This document shows positions 12,455 through 25,250 of a DNA stretch of 64,000 nucleotides, one piece after another. Where the stretch lies: assembly GCA_037043455.1 (NCBI GenBank), contig JAWPHD010005588.1, positions 1 through 64,000 of the forward strand, written 5' to 3'. This DNA comes from Cyrtodaria siliqua. Its lineage: Eukaryota > Mollusca > Bivalvia > Adapedonta > Hiatellidae. The position numbers and the translations under genes were made by a program. The notes under the pieces were generated by a model, which searched no databases, was not told where the DNA came from, and worked only from the letters and a program-made list of their open reading frames with translations. Positions within the stretch are counted from its first letter, which is position 1. Each line of letters opens with the position of its first letter.

Positions 12455-12700
12455 ACTCAATTCAAACAGGTTTATTTTAAAGGTTCTGAAAAAAATATGA
12501 AATAATTATCAAAATGCCATGAAAAATAAAAGAGATATGACGTATTGAAAATTTGCGACGAAACATAAATGGAGGCGGCCATCTTTGAACGATAACGTCA
12601 TCGCGCTTTTTTACCATATATGGCAAAATGTCTTTTAAAAGAAAAGAATATCACTGCAAATGAAAAATAAGCATACAATTTATACATTTTACCGGAGTAC
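12455..12700. mobile_element. Partial MITE-like sequence related to 45760-46310
   Basis: 'aattatcaaaatg', 'agatatgac', 'ggcggccatctttga', 'acgtcat', 'taccatatatgg' and 'atcactgcaaatgaa' follow in the same order as in one arm of the complete 45760-46310 element. Only one arm is present and no terminal repeat was found. Confidence 0.45.
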
Positions 12701-12714
12701 CCCGATTCAAGCCT

Positions 12715-12910
12715 CTTCGGCGCCACTGAGTTTCGTCGGTGTGATCTCGGTGTGGCATTATATTTTTCCGTAGCCTCGGCCGTCGGATGGGAACGAAAAG
12801 CAGACGATTTAACGTATAGGAGTCTATCATTCGAGCACGTTAAAGAACCAAAGGAATATATCCGTTATTAAGAGTACGACATGTTCTCAGATTCCTGTGT
12901 ATCCTTCCAA
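12715..12910 (+). mobile_element. SINE-like conserved unit, copy C
   Basis: It contains 'gagtttcgtcggtgtgatc', 'gtcggatgggaacg', 'cgagcacgttaaagaacca' and 'gattcctgtgtatccttcc'. The 3' tail is missing. See copy A for the basis of the call. Confidence 0.5.
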
Positions 12911-13254
12911 ATTATTTTTCAGGTCAACCTAATACCTTAGTCCAGATAAGTCATGCATACAAATCTAGAGAAAACCTACCATTGTCTTGAAATGTCATTA
13001 TTTTTAAGCAATTTTTGCACATAACTCTGAGTTAAAGACAATTCTTGTCTCAAAACATGCGGCGGCCAAACAATTATACACAACAAAAAAATCAAACGTT
13101 ATCCATGCTCAAATACACCAAAACATACAACATTATATGGGAAAAAAGTACTTTTTAAGCGCTAAGCTAACCAATATCTTTTCTTCAAATTATTCAGGGG
13201 CCAAAGCATACTCTGTCCCCACCACGCCCACCACCCTCTAAACATTGGAGGGGG
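12911..13254. other. Unassigned DNA
   Basis: No gene or repeat boundary was recognised. The end of the stretch becomes C-rich and leads into the minisatellite. Confidence 0.4.
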
Positions 13255-14525
13255 CGGGCCCCCATGCCCCCCCCCCCCCCCCCACAAACAATAAAGAACA
13301 GACAACAAAATGTTGTATTACGTATAACTAATATGCCCCCACGCTACCCACCGCCCCACCTCATAAAAAACAATAAAGAGCTGTCAACAAATAGTTGTAT
13401 TACGTATAGTTAACATGCCCCTACCGACACCACTCCCCTCCAACCCATAAAAACAATAAAGAGCTGTCAACAAAGTGTTGTATTACGTATAGATAACATC
13501 CCCCCCACACACACCGCTAACCCCCCACCCCCACCACCCACCCATAAAAACAATAAAGAAATGTCAACAAAGTGTATAACGTAAAGCTAACATGCCCCAC
13601 CTCACCACTCCCCACGACCCATAAAAACGATAAAGAGCTGTAAACAAAGTGATGTATTACGTATAACTAACATGCCCCCCACACCGCTACCCACAACCCC
13701 CACCCCATAAAAACAATAAAGAACTGTCAACAAAGTGTTGTATTAAGTATAGCTAACATTACCCACCCACCGCTACCCCCACCCCCTCCCCTAAAAACAA
13801 TAAAGAACTGTCAACAAAGTGTATTACGTATAGCTATCATGCACCACCCACCACTCACCCCACCCCATAAAAACAATAAAGAGCTGTCAACAAAGTGTTG
13901 TATAACGTATAACTAACATGCCTCCACACCGCTACCCCCACCCCTCCCCTAAAAACAATAAAGAACTGTCAACAAAGTGTATTACGTATAGCTATCATAC
14001 ACCACCCACCACTCACCCCACCCCATAAAAACAATAAAGAGCTGTCAACAAAGTGTTGTATAACGTATAACTAACATGCCTCCACACCGCTACCCCCACC
14101 CCCTCCCCTAAAAACAATAAAGAACTGTCAACAAAGTGTATTACGTATAGCTATCATGCACCACCCACCACTCACCCCACCCCATAAAAACAATAAAGAG
14201 CTGTCAACAAAGTGTTGTATTACGTATAACTAACATGCCTCCACACCGCTACCCCCACCCCCTCCCCTAAAAACAATAAAGAACTGTCAACAAAGTGTAT
14301 TACGTATAGCTATCATGCACCACCCACCACTCACCCCACCCCATAAAAACAATAAAGAGCTGTCAACAAAGTGTTGTATAACGTATAACTAACATGCCTC
14401 CACACCGCTACCCCCACCCCCTCCCCTAAAAACAATAAAGAACTGTCAACAAAGTGTATTACGTATAGCTATCATGCACCACCCACCACTCACCCCACCC
14501 CATAAAAACAATAAACAACAAAGTG
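13255..14525. repeat. C-rich minisatellite with 159-bp dimer units
   Basis: Every unit pairs a conserved part ('aaacaataaagarctgtcaa', 'caaagtgttgtattacgtat') with a variable cytosine-rich part. Single units of about 75-95 bp occupy the left half. From about 13951 the array is an exact dimer, with 'aaaaacaataaagaactg' at 13951, 14110, 14269 and 14428 (159-bp steps). A single copy of the conserved part without C-rich filler exists at 57885-57935. The AATAAA words are part of the repeat and are not evidence of genes. Confidence 0.9.
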
Positions 14526-15285
14526 TATTAGGTATAGCTTACATGTTTACTTGTACTTGTTTCTTCATAAAAGTAAGGTACAACGTGTTGTATCGCTGTA
14601 TTCTAGAATATATTCAATGGAACAATGCTTTTCAAAGACAACCCATGTTATCGGGCCTCAATGTATACACTTTTTGTTACTTTGATAACACGTAATGGCC
14701 ATAAGGTGAGTTATCAAGATGCAATGCTTATCCACATTATGACATTAGCAATGACAAGATTATGAATCTGTGAGCACCAAACATATGTGTAGCAATGTAA
14801 ATGGAATAGGATGGCTTCATATAGTCACCCAGTATTTAGTTGATGAAGATTATATAATGTAAATTGTGTTTTGAACAAAAGGAATGTCGTATGAAATTTT
14901 AAAAAAATGAAAATTAAGTTGGCATTGGTGCTATCTCTAAAGCATTGGAACTACCCTGTGGCATTGGCGCTAAAGCAGTCTATTTCTCCTCTTAAACCGT
15001 TCTCTGTGTTGTTATTTTGTCAACAGGCAATATACGGCAAGGTACGGACACCAACTGGTTGATATTTGATGTGTTCATATCGATATGTAGCGTCAAATAG
15101 ACAAACATATGAAAACAAACTCAGTTACGACGAAACAGTTGAGAAAAAAACGTATTTTTCCAACGGGCTGAAAGTCTCTGCAGTCAAAGTAGGTATCTTT
15201 CAAGACCAAATATGGGCCTTGTGCGAAACCCAAACATAACCACACGGAACTGCATTCCCGAAATTTTCATAGCAATGCAAATGAA
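14526..15285 (+). repeat. Duplicated segment, left part (copy at 57930-59195)
   Basis: Sequence from 'acatgttta.ttgtacttg' to 'ggaactgcattcccgaa' and 'atagcaatgcaaatg' matches 57930-59195 in order and orientation at high identity. The 58-kb copy carries an extra hairpin element at 58481-58937. No conserved reading frame is present. Confidence 0.8.
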
Positions 15286-16078
15286 AAAAGAATAACGAAG
15301 AAATAATAAAGCTAATCGACCATGTTTATCTTTATTTTTGACGATGGAGCTAGCTCGGAAGTGGCGTTGGAGCTAGCTCGGAAGTGGCGTTGGAGAACTT
15401 TTCCAGGTAACTCCACTGATTACCAGCCGTGTGAACTTTTTCTTCGCTTTTTACAACGGTGTACTTCGAAGTTTGGATTATGTGATAAAATGGCTTATAT
15501 TTGTTAGAAACGATGTCTCGCCGCTCTCGATGGATAAATGGACTTTTCTTTGGATCATATTATTCAGGCACAAAAAACGACATTTTTATATGTCACAGTA
15601 GCGTGCCTACGTAGTGTGGCGGCTGTAAGCGCCACCCCGTGCTTGCAATCAGAACATGCTATTGATTCCGATCTTTGGAGATCGCTGAGCCCGATATTTA
15701 CAGATATCGGTGGTACATACTCAAATACATTTGGTTTCTTACTTGAATTTCGAATATATATCGAATAGGTGTTTCCACTACTTCAACCTTTAAAGTATTG
15801 AGTATTGTTTAATCACCCTTAGCATAATTATGTTGTCTACTTTTTAATTTAGTATTTTGACTGTTAATTTTGATACGCAGTCTTCATAACTTCTGCTCCC
15901 AACTAAATTCCATTTTGTTTATTTCGCCCAATGTTTTCTCGTTTAGGGAAAAGCATTGTGTTAGAAATGCTGTCCATGGAAGGGTATGAAAATACCACAG
16001 TGACGGTTACATAATCACCGTCATGTGCATACCATCTTCGGGATGGCTTACATTTTCGTACTATTGGCATGTAGGATG

Positions 16079-17547
16079 GTGTTCCCTAATATCGCGGTAC
16101 TTACTGTTTGCAGTTCAAACAAATGATAATACAACATTTATCTAAAATTATTTCTGTTCTGGTTACCTTCACAAACATCTCATTTGTATTTGTACATAGT
16201 ATTAAAACATTAGATGGATTAAATATTGAAATAATTTTATCCGATGTCGACAGCTATGTTTTTACTATTGTCAGGGGAGAGTACTCTAATATCGCGGTAA
16301 ACAGTGGAGGCCCTGACTAGAGTTTATTGATTGCAAAAAAATTCTAAATAAAATAAATGGGATATATATATATACAAATAAAACTACAACTGAAATTCAA
16401 CAGTTTCTTTTAATAATCACGCAAGTTACAACAATTCGTCACTCAACACTCTTATTTTCTTTACATTTTTAACTTTTGTACTAGCAGTTAGACCGTTGTA
16501 AGGCAGTGTGGACATCTGAAAACAGAGTCACGCCTCAAAACTGTAACATTACAGCAGTACTTAAGGTGTGTCCAATGTGGACAGAAGTCACACTTTCCCC
16601 AAAAATCAAAACAAAGTGACTTGCATCCCCTACAAAAGGCGTAGCAGGGCTTCTTTATTAGTTCTCCTTAATTTATTGGCGCTGTTGGCAGGTGCGCTGT
16701 TCGCAACATAGCGTCGTCACGTGACCACAACAAATTCATTCATAAATATCATCAAGCAGACGAAGATTTGACGGAGACCCAAAGTTTATAAGTGGTATGG
16801 GTCCTTTGTTGGTAAAGGTGTACCAGAAGTAAATCAAATCCCATAGAGTCCAATGCAATATTGAGCAAGCTTTTTAGTTATCCATTTTTCAAAATGAAGT
16901 TCAAACTAAGATTCACTTACATGTTCTTAGTCATGAGACCTGCCTCTCTAGAAAACTGCTGAGAATAGTAGGGGTCATGTGGCATATAAGAAAATAAAAT
17001 TCTGATCTTTGTTGATACCGTGAACAAACTGCGTTCATTCGGCACCTCTTAAATATGTTCTACTTTCACTTTCAAAACTGTCAAGTTGACAAATAAAATC
17101 ATCATACAACCATGCAAATGGTTTTTAGCTATCACAAACAAGTCAATAAAGTCATTTCAGCCAGAAAAAACAGGCCTTAAATACTCAAAAATGCCTTTTA
17201 TCACAAAAAAAGTTAGGGATTATATATTTGGGAACTCCTTTCGACTACACCAGGCATGAATACCACAGTGATCACCAGGCATGAATACCACAGTGATTTA
17301 CTTCCTGTATGCCTAAAGGGGTGGAGGAAATTTACACATTGCGATGTTTTTATGTATTTATATGGAAAACACATTTTACTTACCATGAGTTGCGACATTT
17401 TGCCGATATGTATTTGTAAACACTAGCGTGACCTTCGAGTATGAATTGTGAGATTTTGATCACTGGTAGATGGCGCTTGAGGGTGATGTCATCAAAAATA
17501 GTGTTTACCGCGATTTTAAAGAACCCGCGATATTAGGAGGAAAACAC
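16079..17547. mobile_element. Possible TIR DNA element, about 1.47 kb
   Basis: The left end GTGTTCCCTAATATCGCGG is matched, inverted and with a small gap, by the right end 'cccgcgatattaggagg.aaaacac'. Further 'taatatcgcggta' words occur near 16288 and, inverted, near 17505. No transposase frame is visible, so it would be non-autonomous. A target duplication was not found. Confidence 0.4.
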
Positions 17548-18481
17548 TATACTATATATGATTGACATTGCTCATGCCTACAATAGGAATTGGTTTTAAA
17601 TTTCATTTGTTTAAAGATGGCAGAACATTAGTCCTTAAAGGTATGTTTAAATTAAATTAATAAATTGTTAAAATATTGAGTAAGAAATAACACAGTATAT
17701 TGGAAACAGTGGCTCAAGCTAATAAAATACATATAAAAGCACTGCAACCACAAAACCACCGATACTGAAAAAGAGGCAATTCTCAAAACAAATACATTAT
17801 TTTCCTATTAAGTGTACATGTGTAAGACTTGCTAGAGGTGTGTAATTCATAAGTTGTACTTGTTGACTCTATGTACTATAGTTTCAAGGGGGACAACCAG
17901 TTCACAGATCATCAGATCAGAGGACTATGGATTTCTCTTTTCAAATAAAATTTATGTATTTGGGAACTCCTTTCGACTACACCAGGCATGAATACCACAG
18001 TGATTTACTTCCTGTATGACTACAAGCAGACTTACGAAATTACTATTTTTAAAATCGATAGTCATTTTCGTAGCTTGCAGGTCCGAGTTCCATGTATTTC
18101 ACGTTCTGGGAAAGAACCCTGTGAATGCATACTCAGAAATGTTGCACAAGGCTATACATGGCGATGCGCAAACTGCCAGATGGTATGTTACTGATAACGC
18201 CGTTATTATGGCTCCGGCAATATTTATCCAGGACTCAAAAAGCTGCTATGGGTGTTGGATTGTGTATCAACGTCATTTTACTGTTCATAAAACAACTGTA
18301 TTTTAGTAAGAATACTGGGACGCATACCGGCATTTTATGGGTCTTCTATTACTTGAATTACGTACCAATGTTAGGGATACAGTCTACAAATTATGATCTG
18401 AGCATGTCGCGTAGAACTGGTTCTAACTGGCTTTTACTACAAGAATCAATCTCATTAAAAGAAGACCCTTTATCACGCTAC

Positions 18482-19038
18482 GATACTCTACTCTACTAAG
18501 GATCTGACAACGCTGCATTGGAGGTCACGTCAGATTGACATTACGATTAGCCAATCAGATTTCAGCCTACAAAATGTTCGGACAGCTTCACTGCGAATGT
18601 CGCGCTTCAGTTAAATGCTGTTGTGAGCTGACTTCGCAGCGGGCCAGATGTACTATGACTTACTATTTAGGCTACATGAATCTAATGTCGTAATAATTTC
18701 GGTGGAATATATAATTTCAAAACACACATGACAGCGTCCATGATTTTCTTCGTATCTTGATGTAAAACATGACATTTAGTGCATTTCTTTGATTTATCGT
18801 GCAATCCTCAGCAATAACACACGAATACGTTAACTTTATTCGGATATAGATCTATGTGTTTTATGTAGATTTTCTTCTGTTCAGTTCACTCGAAGGTCAT
18901 CTGAAGTATCTGATCATATGAAACGCGCGATTCCATTGGTTGAATTTTGTTGATCTTCTCATGAATATTGATTGGATGAACGGTCGATCTGACGTGACCT
19001 CAAAGGCAGTGTTGTCAGATCCTATAACGTAGAGTATC
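18482..19038. mobile_element. MITE-like element with long TIRs
   Basis: 'gatactctactctactaagg' at the left is mirrored by 'ataacgtagagtatc' at the right. The inverted homology continues inward through 'gatctgacaacrctgc' and 'gaggtcacgtcagat' for roughly 55 bases. Length is 557 bp and there is no coding frame. A target duplication is not clear. Confidence 0.7.
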
Positions 19039-19115
19039 AAACGTAATTAGGATATAATTTTAATGAGATTGTACAAGAATTAGATGTAAATATCAGGGAT
19101 ACAGTCTATAAATCT

Positions 19116-19657
19116 GCTCTCAGTACACGAATACAGCTGGTCCCAAATCTGTATCTCACTGATTAGTGATTGATGTTAAACTTTATTAAAGCCTGGGACA
19201 AAGGGCTATCTAGATTTTTTAAAAGCTCGCGGCGCCCCGTTAGGTTTTCTACACAACTTGCATTTGTTCATTAATTAATATTAATTATAAGAACAATATA
19301 AAGGAAATTGTGTTTGCATATTACTAACTGTTTCTGTGTACAGCTATATATTTATCTCATTTTGGTGTTGTCTGATTTTAAAATAAGCTCTCAGTATACG
19401 AATACAGCTGGTCCCAAATCTGTATCTCACTGATTAGTGATTGATGTTAAACTTTATTAAAGCCTGGGACAAAGGGCTATCTAGATTTTTTAAAAGCTCG
19501 CGGCGCCCCGTTAGGTTTTCTACACAACTTGTATTTGTTCATTAATTAATATTAATTATAAGAACAATATAAAGGAAATTGTGTTTGCATATTACTAACT
19601 GTTTCTGTGTACAGCTATATATTTATCTCATTTTGGTGTTGTCTGATTTTAAAATAA
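19116..19657. repeat. Tandem duplication of 271 bp
   Basis: The 271 bases from 'gctctcagtacacgaatac' (19116) to 'ttttaaaataa' are repeated at once from 19387 with very few differences. This is a recent local duplication. It includes 'aaagctcgcggcgccccgtt'; a related phrase occurs upstream of C1q copy 3 near 38450. Confidence 0.9.
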
Positions 19658-20278
19658 GCAACACCTCTTCAATCATTAAATTGACTTGATGAAACTTTAA
19701 CTGAAACATCTTCTAAAGAGTTTGAATAGCTCTGCACCACTGCTACTTATTCTCATGAACTACTGATCAGATTTCAATAATAACATCCCTATATTAAACA
19801 CTTTCTTCTAATGTTATTTACATTGCTAAAAACTGAGATTACCTTCACAGACTCTAACCCTTCAATCCAAGAGCTAATATATTATCATAAAGTTTTGTCT
19901 TTTTGTTAATCACTATGATAACATACCAATTCCTCACATTCTAATCATGAAACAAAATTCAGCTTAGTGATCCAGTATAGATACTATTTATACATATAAC
20001 ATTATACAACACAGATTCCAAAATTAAAAACATTTTCATTTTGTCTCATGATGACTAGTTTATCTAGTGCTCAAATCTTTTATGATCAAATGTGTTTTGA
20101 TTGTTGACAATTACACATAAAAAAGTCTAACATCTACCATGTATGCACGCTGTTCGTTTATTTTTATCGTATTCATTCCCCTTATCGTTTCGTATGTAAC
20201 TGTTTTGACCGGCTTGTGATACTTTTTATCACTGTTTTCTTGTAAAACATGGCACGTATTCAACAGTTGTTTCTGAAC
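19658..20278. other. Unassigned AT-rich DNA
   Basis: No gene, RNA or element end was recognised. Confidence 0.4.
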
Positions 20279-20568
20279 TACACTGAAGTCGATACACATA
20301 CAGTATACGTCTAGCAAGGAGATGTTCTTAGTAACATATGCAGTAACAACAAACCGAACACAAATGTCATCGGCATTATTGAGAGATTCCTAGAAAGTGT
20401 AAAGGTGTGTTCCCAGTCTGTCGGAAGTGTAACCGTTTTTTCCAGTTTGTCGGAAGTGTAATGGTTTGTTTCCAGTCTATCAAAATGTATTTATTAATTC
20501 ATCATCTCATGCAATGAGGAAATTAATAAACAATGCAGATGGATTGGCACAGCACTGTTAGAATTATA

Positions 20569-21048
20569 TACTGAAAGGAAAAACAAACGCAGGGTGCGTA
20601 TTTCCGCTATATATTGCATATACTGCACACTTAATTCCATATATATTCCAAGGAAATCCCAAGATGTTTTGTAAAAAAAAAAGTGCAGTTAGTTAGAGAA
20701 AGGACACAACTGTGATGTTGTAGACGTTTTAATCACAGTACACGTTTAACAAGAAATTCATAAATGCTGAAGTTCCTCTTTGAAAAATTGAGCCAGTTCA
20801 GTACTGTATTTAATGTTAAGTGATTGCAACATTTAAGGCCTAAGTTTGCTCACCTGCTTGAGCCAAATGCGCATTCTGACGATAATGAAACTTTAAAGGG
20901 TTAACCATTGGTGTGATCAGTGCTGTTTAAACCTTTTATATGAAAGAACAGGCCTAATGTCGCCCTGTACCATTCGATTAGCAGTAGCATATTAAACATA
21001 CAATATATAGCGGAAATACGCACCCTGCGTTTCTTTTTCCTTTCAGTA
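20569..21048. mobile_element. TIR element (MITE), 480 bp, TA target
   Basis: Terminal inverted repeats begin TACTGAAAGGAAAAACAAAC and extend about 45 bases, through 'gcagggtgcgtatttccgct', with near-perfect complementarity to the right end. The empty site is preserved at about 59483 ('gaattatatttcat'), so only the element and a TA duplication were added. The ends and TA target suggest a non-autonomous Tc1/mariner-type element; no transposase frame is present. Confidence 0.85.
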
Positions 21049-22199
21049 TATTTCATTTTACATCGATGAAGTGATACAGTACGTTATTTTAAGAACATGC
21101 GCAATTCGTTTATCCTTGGCCCTGTTTATATTATTGTAGAAAACAGCATGCAGCGTACAAAATGTGGTTCACGTTTAGCAATGTCACTGGCAATATGCTA
21201 TATATAGATATTCAAACAATGTTTTCTAGCAAATGCATAAAACAATTCTTTTTGCAACATTCTATAAACTTTAATTCGTTCATATTGGTCTTCGTATGTA
21301 TATTTTAAAAATTGTCAAGGCTGTAAGAAACATAACATTCATAAAAAATATATTTATACAGAATTTCTGCTGCAACATTTGTAAAAAGAAATTATTTAGA
21401 TTTTGAAAAGCCAGCGAGGATAATGCAATGTGATGCAAAAAAGAAAAGGTTTACAATACGGTTATAAATGCATGAAATAATGCCGGAGTAAGCAATGGCA
21501 ACCACGTGTTTATGTATACGATCTTAAATTTACACAAAAGTGAAATCAAAGCTACAAGTTGTTTCAGAAACTTAATATAATAAACCAAATAAAAAACTAA
21601 TGTTCTTAGCAAAATATACACGTATATCATCAGCTGTTATGTCTTTAAAACCTTTATTTAAACGATTGAGGATTCAATAACAAAAATACCATCGACGTTC
21701 TCAGCAAAATTAAACCTGTTCTACGAATATGCGCATATTTAATTCCTCACTGATCGAGTTTCCGGAGAAAACAGCACGCGGTTTGCACGATCACAATTCG
21801 GTTAAACGGTTAAGCGGTCAAGGTCAGTGTTACATTGCTTGTAACGCTTTACCACCATTTCAAAAACATATTGCGTATTTAACAAGAGCTGAAACAAGGC
21901 CACCACCACTTGCAGTATCACGCACCTGGTGCCTTCCATTCCCAGCGTCATGTCTTAAGTGTGGAGGAATGTTGGTGATGAGGTAAAAAATGAGGCTATT
22001 GCTTTAGAGAGGAGTAATGGATGAGGCTGTGGATGGTATTAACAACAATTATTTCATGGGCGGTAAGTCATCGCCCAATGGGGGAGTCGATACCTGATGT
22101 GGTGATTGAAGGGGACATTTAAAGTGTATAACACTTTTTGGGGTGTGTGGGGGTTTCATGGAGTGTGTGTGTGAGAGAGGACGGGGCACGGGGTTATTG

Positions 22200-23395
22200 A
22201 AATTTACAGACCACAAACGTCAACCTGATATTCTACGTCCAAAAAACAGCCATATTTAAGCTTCATTGATGTATGGCCAGTGAGTATTGAAATATATGAA
22301 CTTGCCAAAAAAACTTTAACCAGAAATTATAAGTAAAATACTTGGATATAATTATGCTGAAATGAAATTCAGAGTTATAATGCATGTGTCGGCCTTGATA
22401 ATATTGATGGCAATTGTCAAGCTTCTTTGAAGTTTCATAGATGTAAGGCTCGTGGGTATTGTAATACATGGACTTGGCCAAAGTATAAACCAGGCAGTCA
22501 AAAAGGGGGTATACTTTTACTAAAATGCAATGTAATGGAGTTATGGAACATCAGTCTCTGAGTATCCATGATCATAATGAAGATACATGTCAAGCTTTAT
22601 TGGGTTAATTGATGTATACCTTGCAGTTATTATACCCCAATTTCACAAAGTGAAGTGGGGGCCACATAGGAATCAGGCTGTTCGTAACGTTCCGTCGCGT
22701 AACATATTGTTGTCCCGTTGAGTACCCTCGCGTTGCGTTCCGTAACACATTTGTGTTACATGCATTCCTCAAAGGGTTTTGAATGGGTTGTTCCCAAACT
22801 TCATCTACATACAACAACTTATGACCTTGTATTCCTCTACATCACCCATTGTTGATTGTCTATTTTATTACAGAATGGTGGTCCTTTGTTTGATTTAGAA
22901 TGTACGCGGGAGATATTCATCACCTTCTGTGATAGTTCTAGTTGAAAACATGGACTTGCCAAAATATTCAACTAAAGCTCTAAGTCGAAAAAGGGCCATA
23001 ATTTTGCTAAAATGCAAAAGAGAGTTATGAAATATGTGCCTACCAGTACCATCGATGGTACTGAAGACATAATGTAAGCTTTACTAAAGCTTTATCGGTA
23101 TATGAGTATTGGAATATTACGAGCAGCTATTGAAATGTATGGACATGCCTAAAAACTTTAACCAAAATTCTAAGTCGAAATGGGGCCATACATTTGCTAA
23201 AATGCAATAAAGAGTTATGGAAATGTCTATTAGTGCTCTTGATGGTACGGTAATCATATTTCAAGTTTCACTGATGTATGAACAATGGCTGCTGAAATAA
23301 TTGGACTTTTTAGAGAGTTTGACCTAAACGCAAACGTCAACGACGACGACAAAAACAACGCCGACGCCGGATGTGTATAAATGTCGAATTAAAAA
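22200..23395. repeat. Diverged tandem repeats of the 'catggacttgccaaa' type
   Basis: Units of roughly 150-220 bases share 'tgaaatatatgaacttgcc', 'aactttaaccagaa', 'taagtcgaaa.gggccata', 'aaatgcaa..agagttatg' and 'caagcttcattgatgtatg'. The array ends with 'acgccgacgccggatgtg'. The same array is at 60950-62130. I see no gene. Confidence 0.6.
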
Positions 23396-24289
23396 AATAC
23401 TTTCTCGCGGAGAGAACATGAAATATACAGCACTGTATATGGCGCAGTCCTCAGTTTCACACGAATGTCCATGTAAATCAGAAAGAAAACAACTAAGCAT
23501 ATTTTACATCCATGGATGATATTAATAATAATTATAAAGTGCATATTTCCTTTTTTTTCTTCAGTTTTAAGTACCTATACGTTTATTTTGATGTAATGCA
23601 ATTTTTTGGAAGCTATAAATAGAAAAATGCGATACTATCAAGAACTTCCAAAAATTAGCAAACTGGCTGATTTTGCCCCAAGGGTTCATCAATTTGGAAT
23701 AACTTCTTAAAAATCCAGTGAAGATATGTAAAATGTAGCATTTCCTGAAAAGCAAGAGGCATGATGAGTGCAGAAATGACCCTGATATGCTGAGGAATAT
23801 TTTATTGTTATTTATTGACATTTGAATATTGGTAAAATTACATTTCGCGCTTGTTTTGAAAAGGGGGCGGGTGTAATCTTAAAGAAATGAGGCAAACAAT
23901 GTTTAAAAAGAAAGAAAATGCTTGTTGGTACTTTTCTTTGGTATCAAATTTATCATCAGCAAAGATTACCTATGCCTTAGCAATAATGTACTGTATTGCT
24001 TCCCCGACCCCCATCCACCCTCACCTAAAACGATAGGCCCTCACACTAAAAAGGGTTACATTTGGCAAGATAAACGACTTATAATTTGTTACATGTTGGA
24101 GGCAATATTGTTTTAAGTACAAATAAGTATACAAGTCGAACAGGAAATGCAGCTTTCACAGAACACAGTAAACCCAAAACCACGCAAAACGACAAACATG
24201 GTAATGTTAATAAAGAATGAAGGCATATAAGGTCACAAACACAAAAAGAGTTGACAATAGGGCTACCGCCTGGGAACGGTCAGCAGTAC
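23396..24289. other. Unassigned DNA within the duplicated segment
   Basis: No gene seen. About 400 bases (roughly 23625-24035) are missing from the partner copy, where 'gaaaaatg' near 62376 joins directly to 'gttacatttggcaagataaa'. Confidence 0.5.
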
Positions 24290-25010
24290 AAAATGCTGCT
24301 GGGGGTTTAAACCAGGTTTTAGGGCGTTATCCATGATGAATTTGCTCCAATGAAAACAATGATATCACTGTGTTTCATGATAAATGAACAAGTCAGTTAT
24401 AAATCACTACAATTCTTTCAGTGGTCGTCAGGGGTACAAAGTTTGTATATAGAGATTTTGCATGTTTTAGAAAAAAACTTGAAAAATCTCCTCCGAAACC
24501 ACAAGGCACAGAGCTCTCACATATTGCATGCTGCTTCAGCTTATCGTTCTCTACCAAGAGTGTCCAAATGGTGACCCTGGGATCAACTCTAGCCCCGCCC
24601 CGAGGTTCACTGTATTACATAAACTTATACAGGGATTTTTTTCTTAAAAAGGGCCAGGGTTGACTATTTTGAATTTACCATGACCTTATGGTTCTCTACC
24701 AAGATTGTTCAAATGGTGACCCCTGGGTAAAACTTTGCCCCGCCCAAGGGGTCACAAGTTTAACATAGACGTATATAGGAAAGTTTGTTTAAATTGTGAC
24801 ACTTGGGTCAAATTTGGGGTCATATGTTTAACATAAACTTATCTTCGAAGAAAATTTAAAAAACTCTTCTTCTCTGAAATTACAAAAGCTAAAGGTTTAC
24901 TATTTTGCATTTATCATAAGCGTATAGTCTTCTACCAAATGTATTCAAAATTTTAAAAACTCTTCTTCACTGAAACAACAAAAGCTAAATTCAAAATTGT
25001 GACCCAGGGT
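24290..25010. repeat. Diverged tandem repeats of the 'aaatggtgacccyggg' type
   Basis: Units share 'ttctctaccaagattgttca', 'atggtgacccctggg', 'gccccgcccaaggggtca' and 'tttaacataaacttat'. The partner at 62660-63510 has a slightly different number of units, so unit loss or gain has occurred since the segment duplicated. Confidence 0.6.
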
Positions 25011-25017
25011 CAGGATC

Positions 25018-25147
25018 TTACCATCGACCATCCCATCTTACCATCGCAACTTACCATCGACCATCACATCTTACCATCGACCATCGCATCTTACCATCTA
25101 ATATCGACCTCGGTCGATGGTCGATGGTAAGAAGCGATAGTAAGTTA
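25018..25147. repeat. ATCGACCATC repeat hairpin
   Basis: Short direct repeats of 'cttaccatcgaccatc' lead into the inverted arm 'ggtcgatggtcgatggtaag'. The whole can fold as a hairpin. A copy is at 63517-63645. Confidence 0.75.
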
Positions 25148-25250
25148 GCCTTAACAGGACACCGTATATATGCCATTGTATAGTTTTTGATAAAACATAT
25201 ATTAGTATCATTGGTTGCTAAGCATTACTATTGTAAAAATCTTGCATACG

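Larger units (their letters stand above)
15286..20278. other. 5-kb block absent from the second segment copy
   Basis: At 59195 the partner of 15285 joins directly to the partner of 20279. This whole block is therefore an insertion here or a deletion there. It contains a possible TIR element (16079-17547), a duplicated word (17222-17300 and 17956-18010), a clear TIR element (18482-19038) and a 271-bp tandem duplication (19116-19657). No gene is supported: open frames at 15322-15768 and 17988-18499 are short, overlap in several frames and show no known domain. Confidence 0.65.

Noticed and set aside
18016..18499. Overlapping open frames of 96 and 124 codons with several cysteines
   Set aside because: I considered a zinc-finger or THAP-type fragment, but cysteine and histidine spacing fits neither, and the overlapping frames argue against either being real.
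21729..21986. 85-codon open frame preserved in the duplicated copy at 60491-60775
   Set aside because: The four substitutions I could align between the copies all change the residue, an indel alters the end, and no domain is recognisable. It shows no sign of purifying selection.
24250..24335. tRNA-like look of 'gggctaccgcctgggaacgg ... gtttaaaccagg' (also 62583 and partly 31940)
   Set aside because: It cannot be folded into a full cloverleaf with acceptor pairing, and the B-box match is weak. At most it is a relic of a SINE head.
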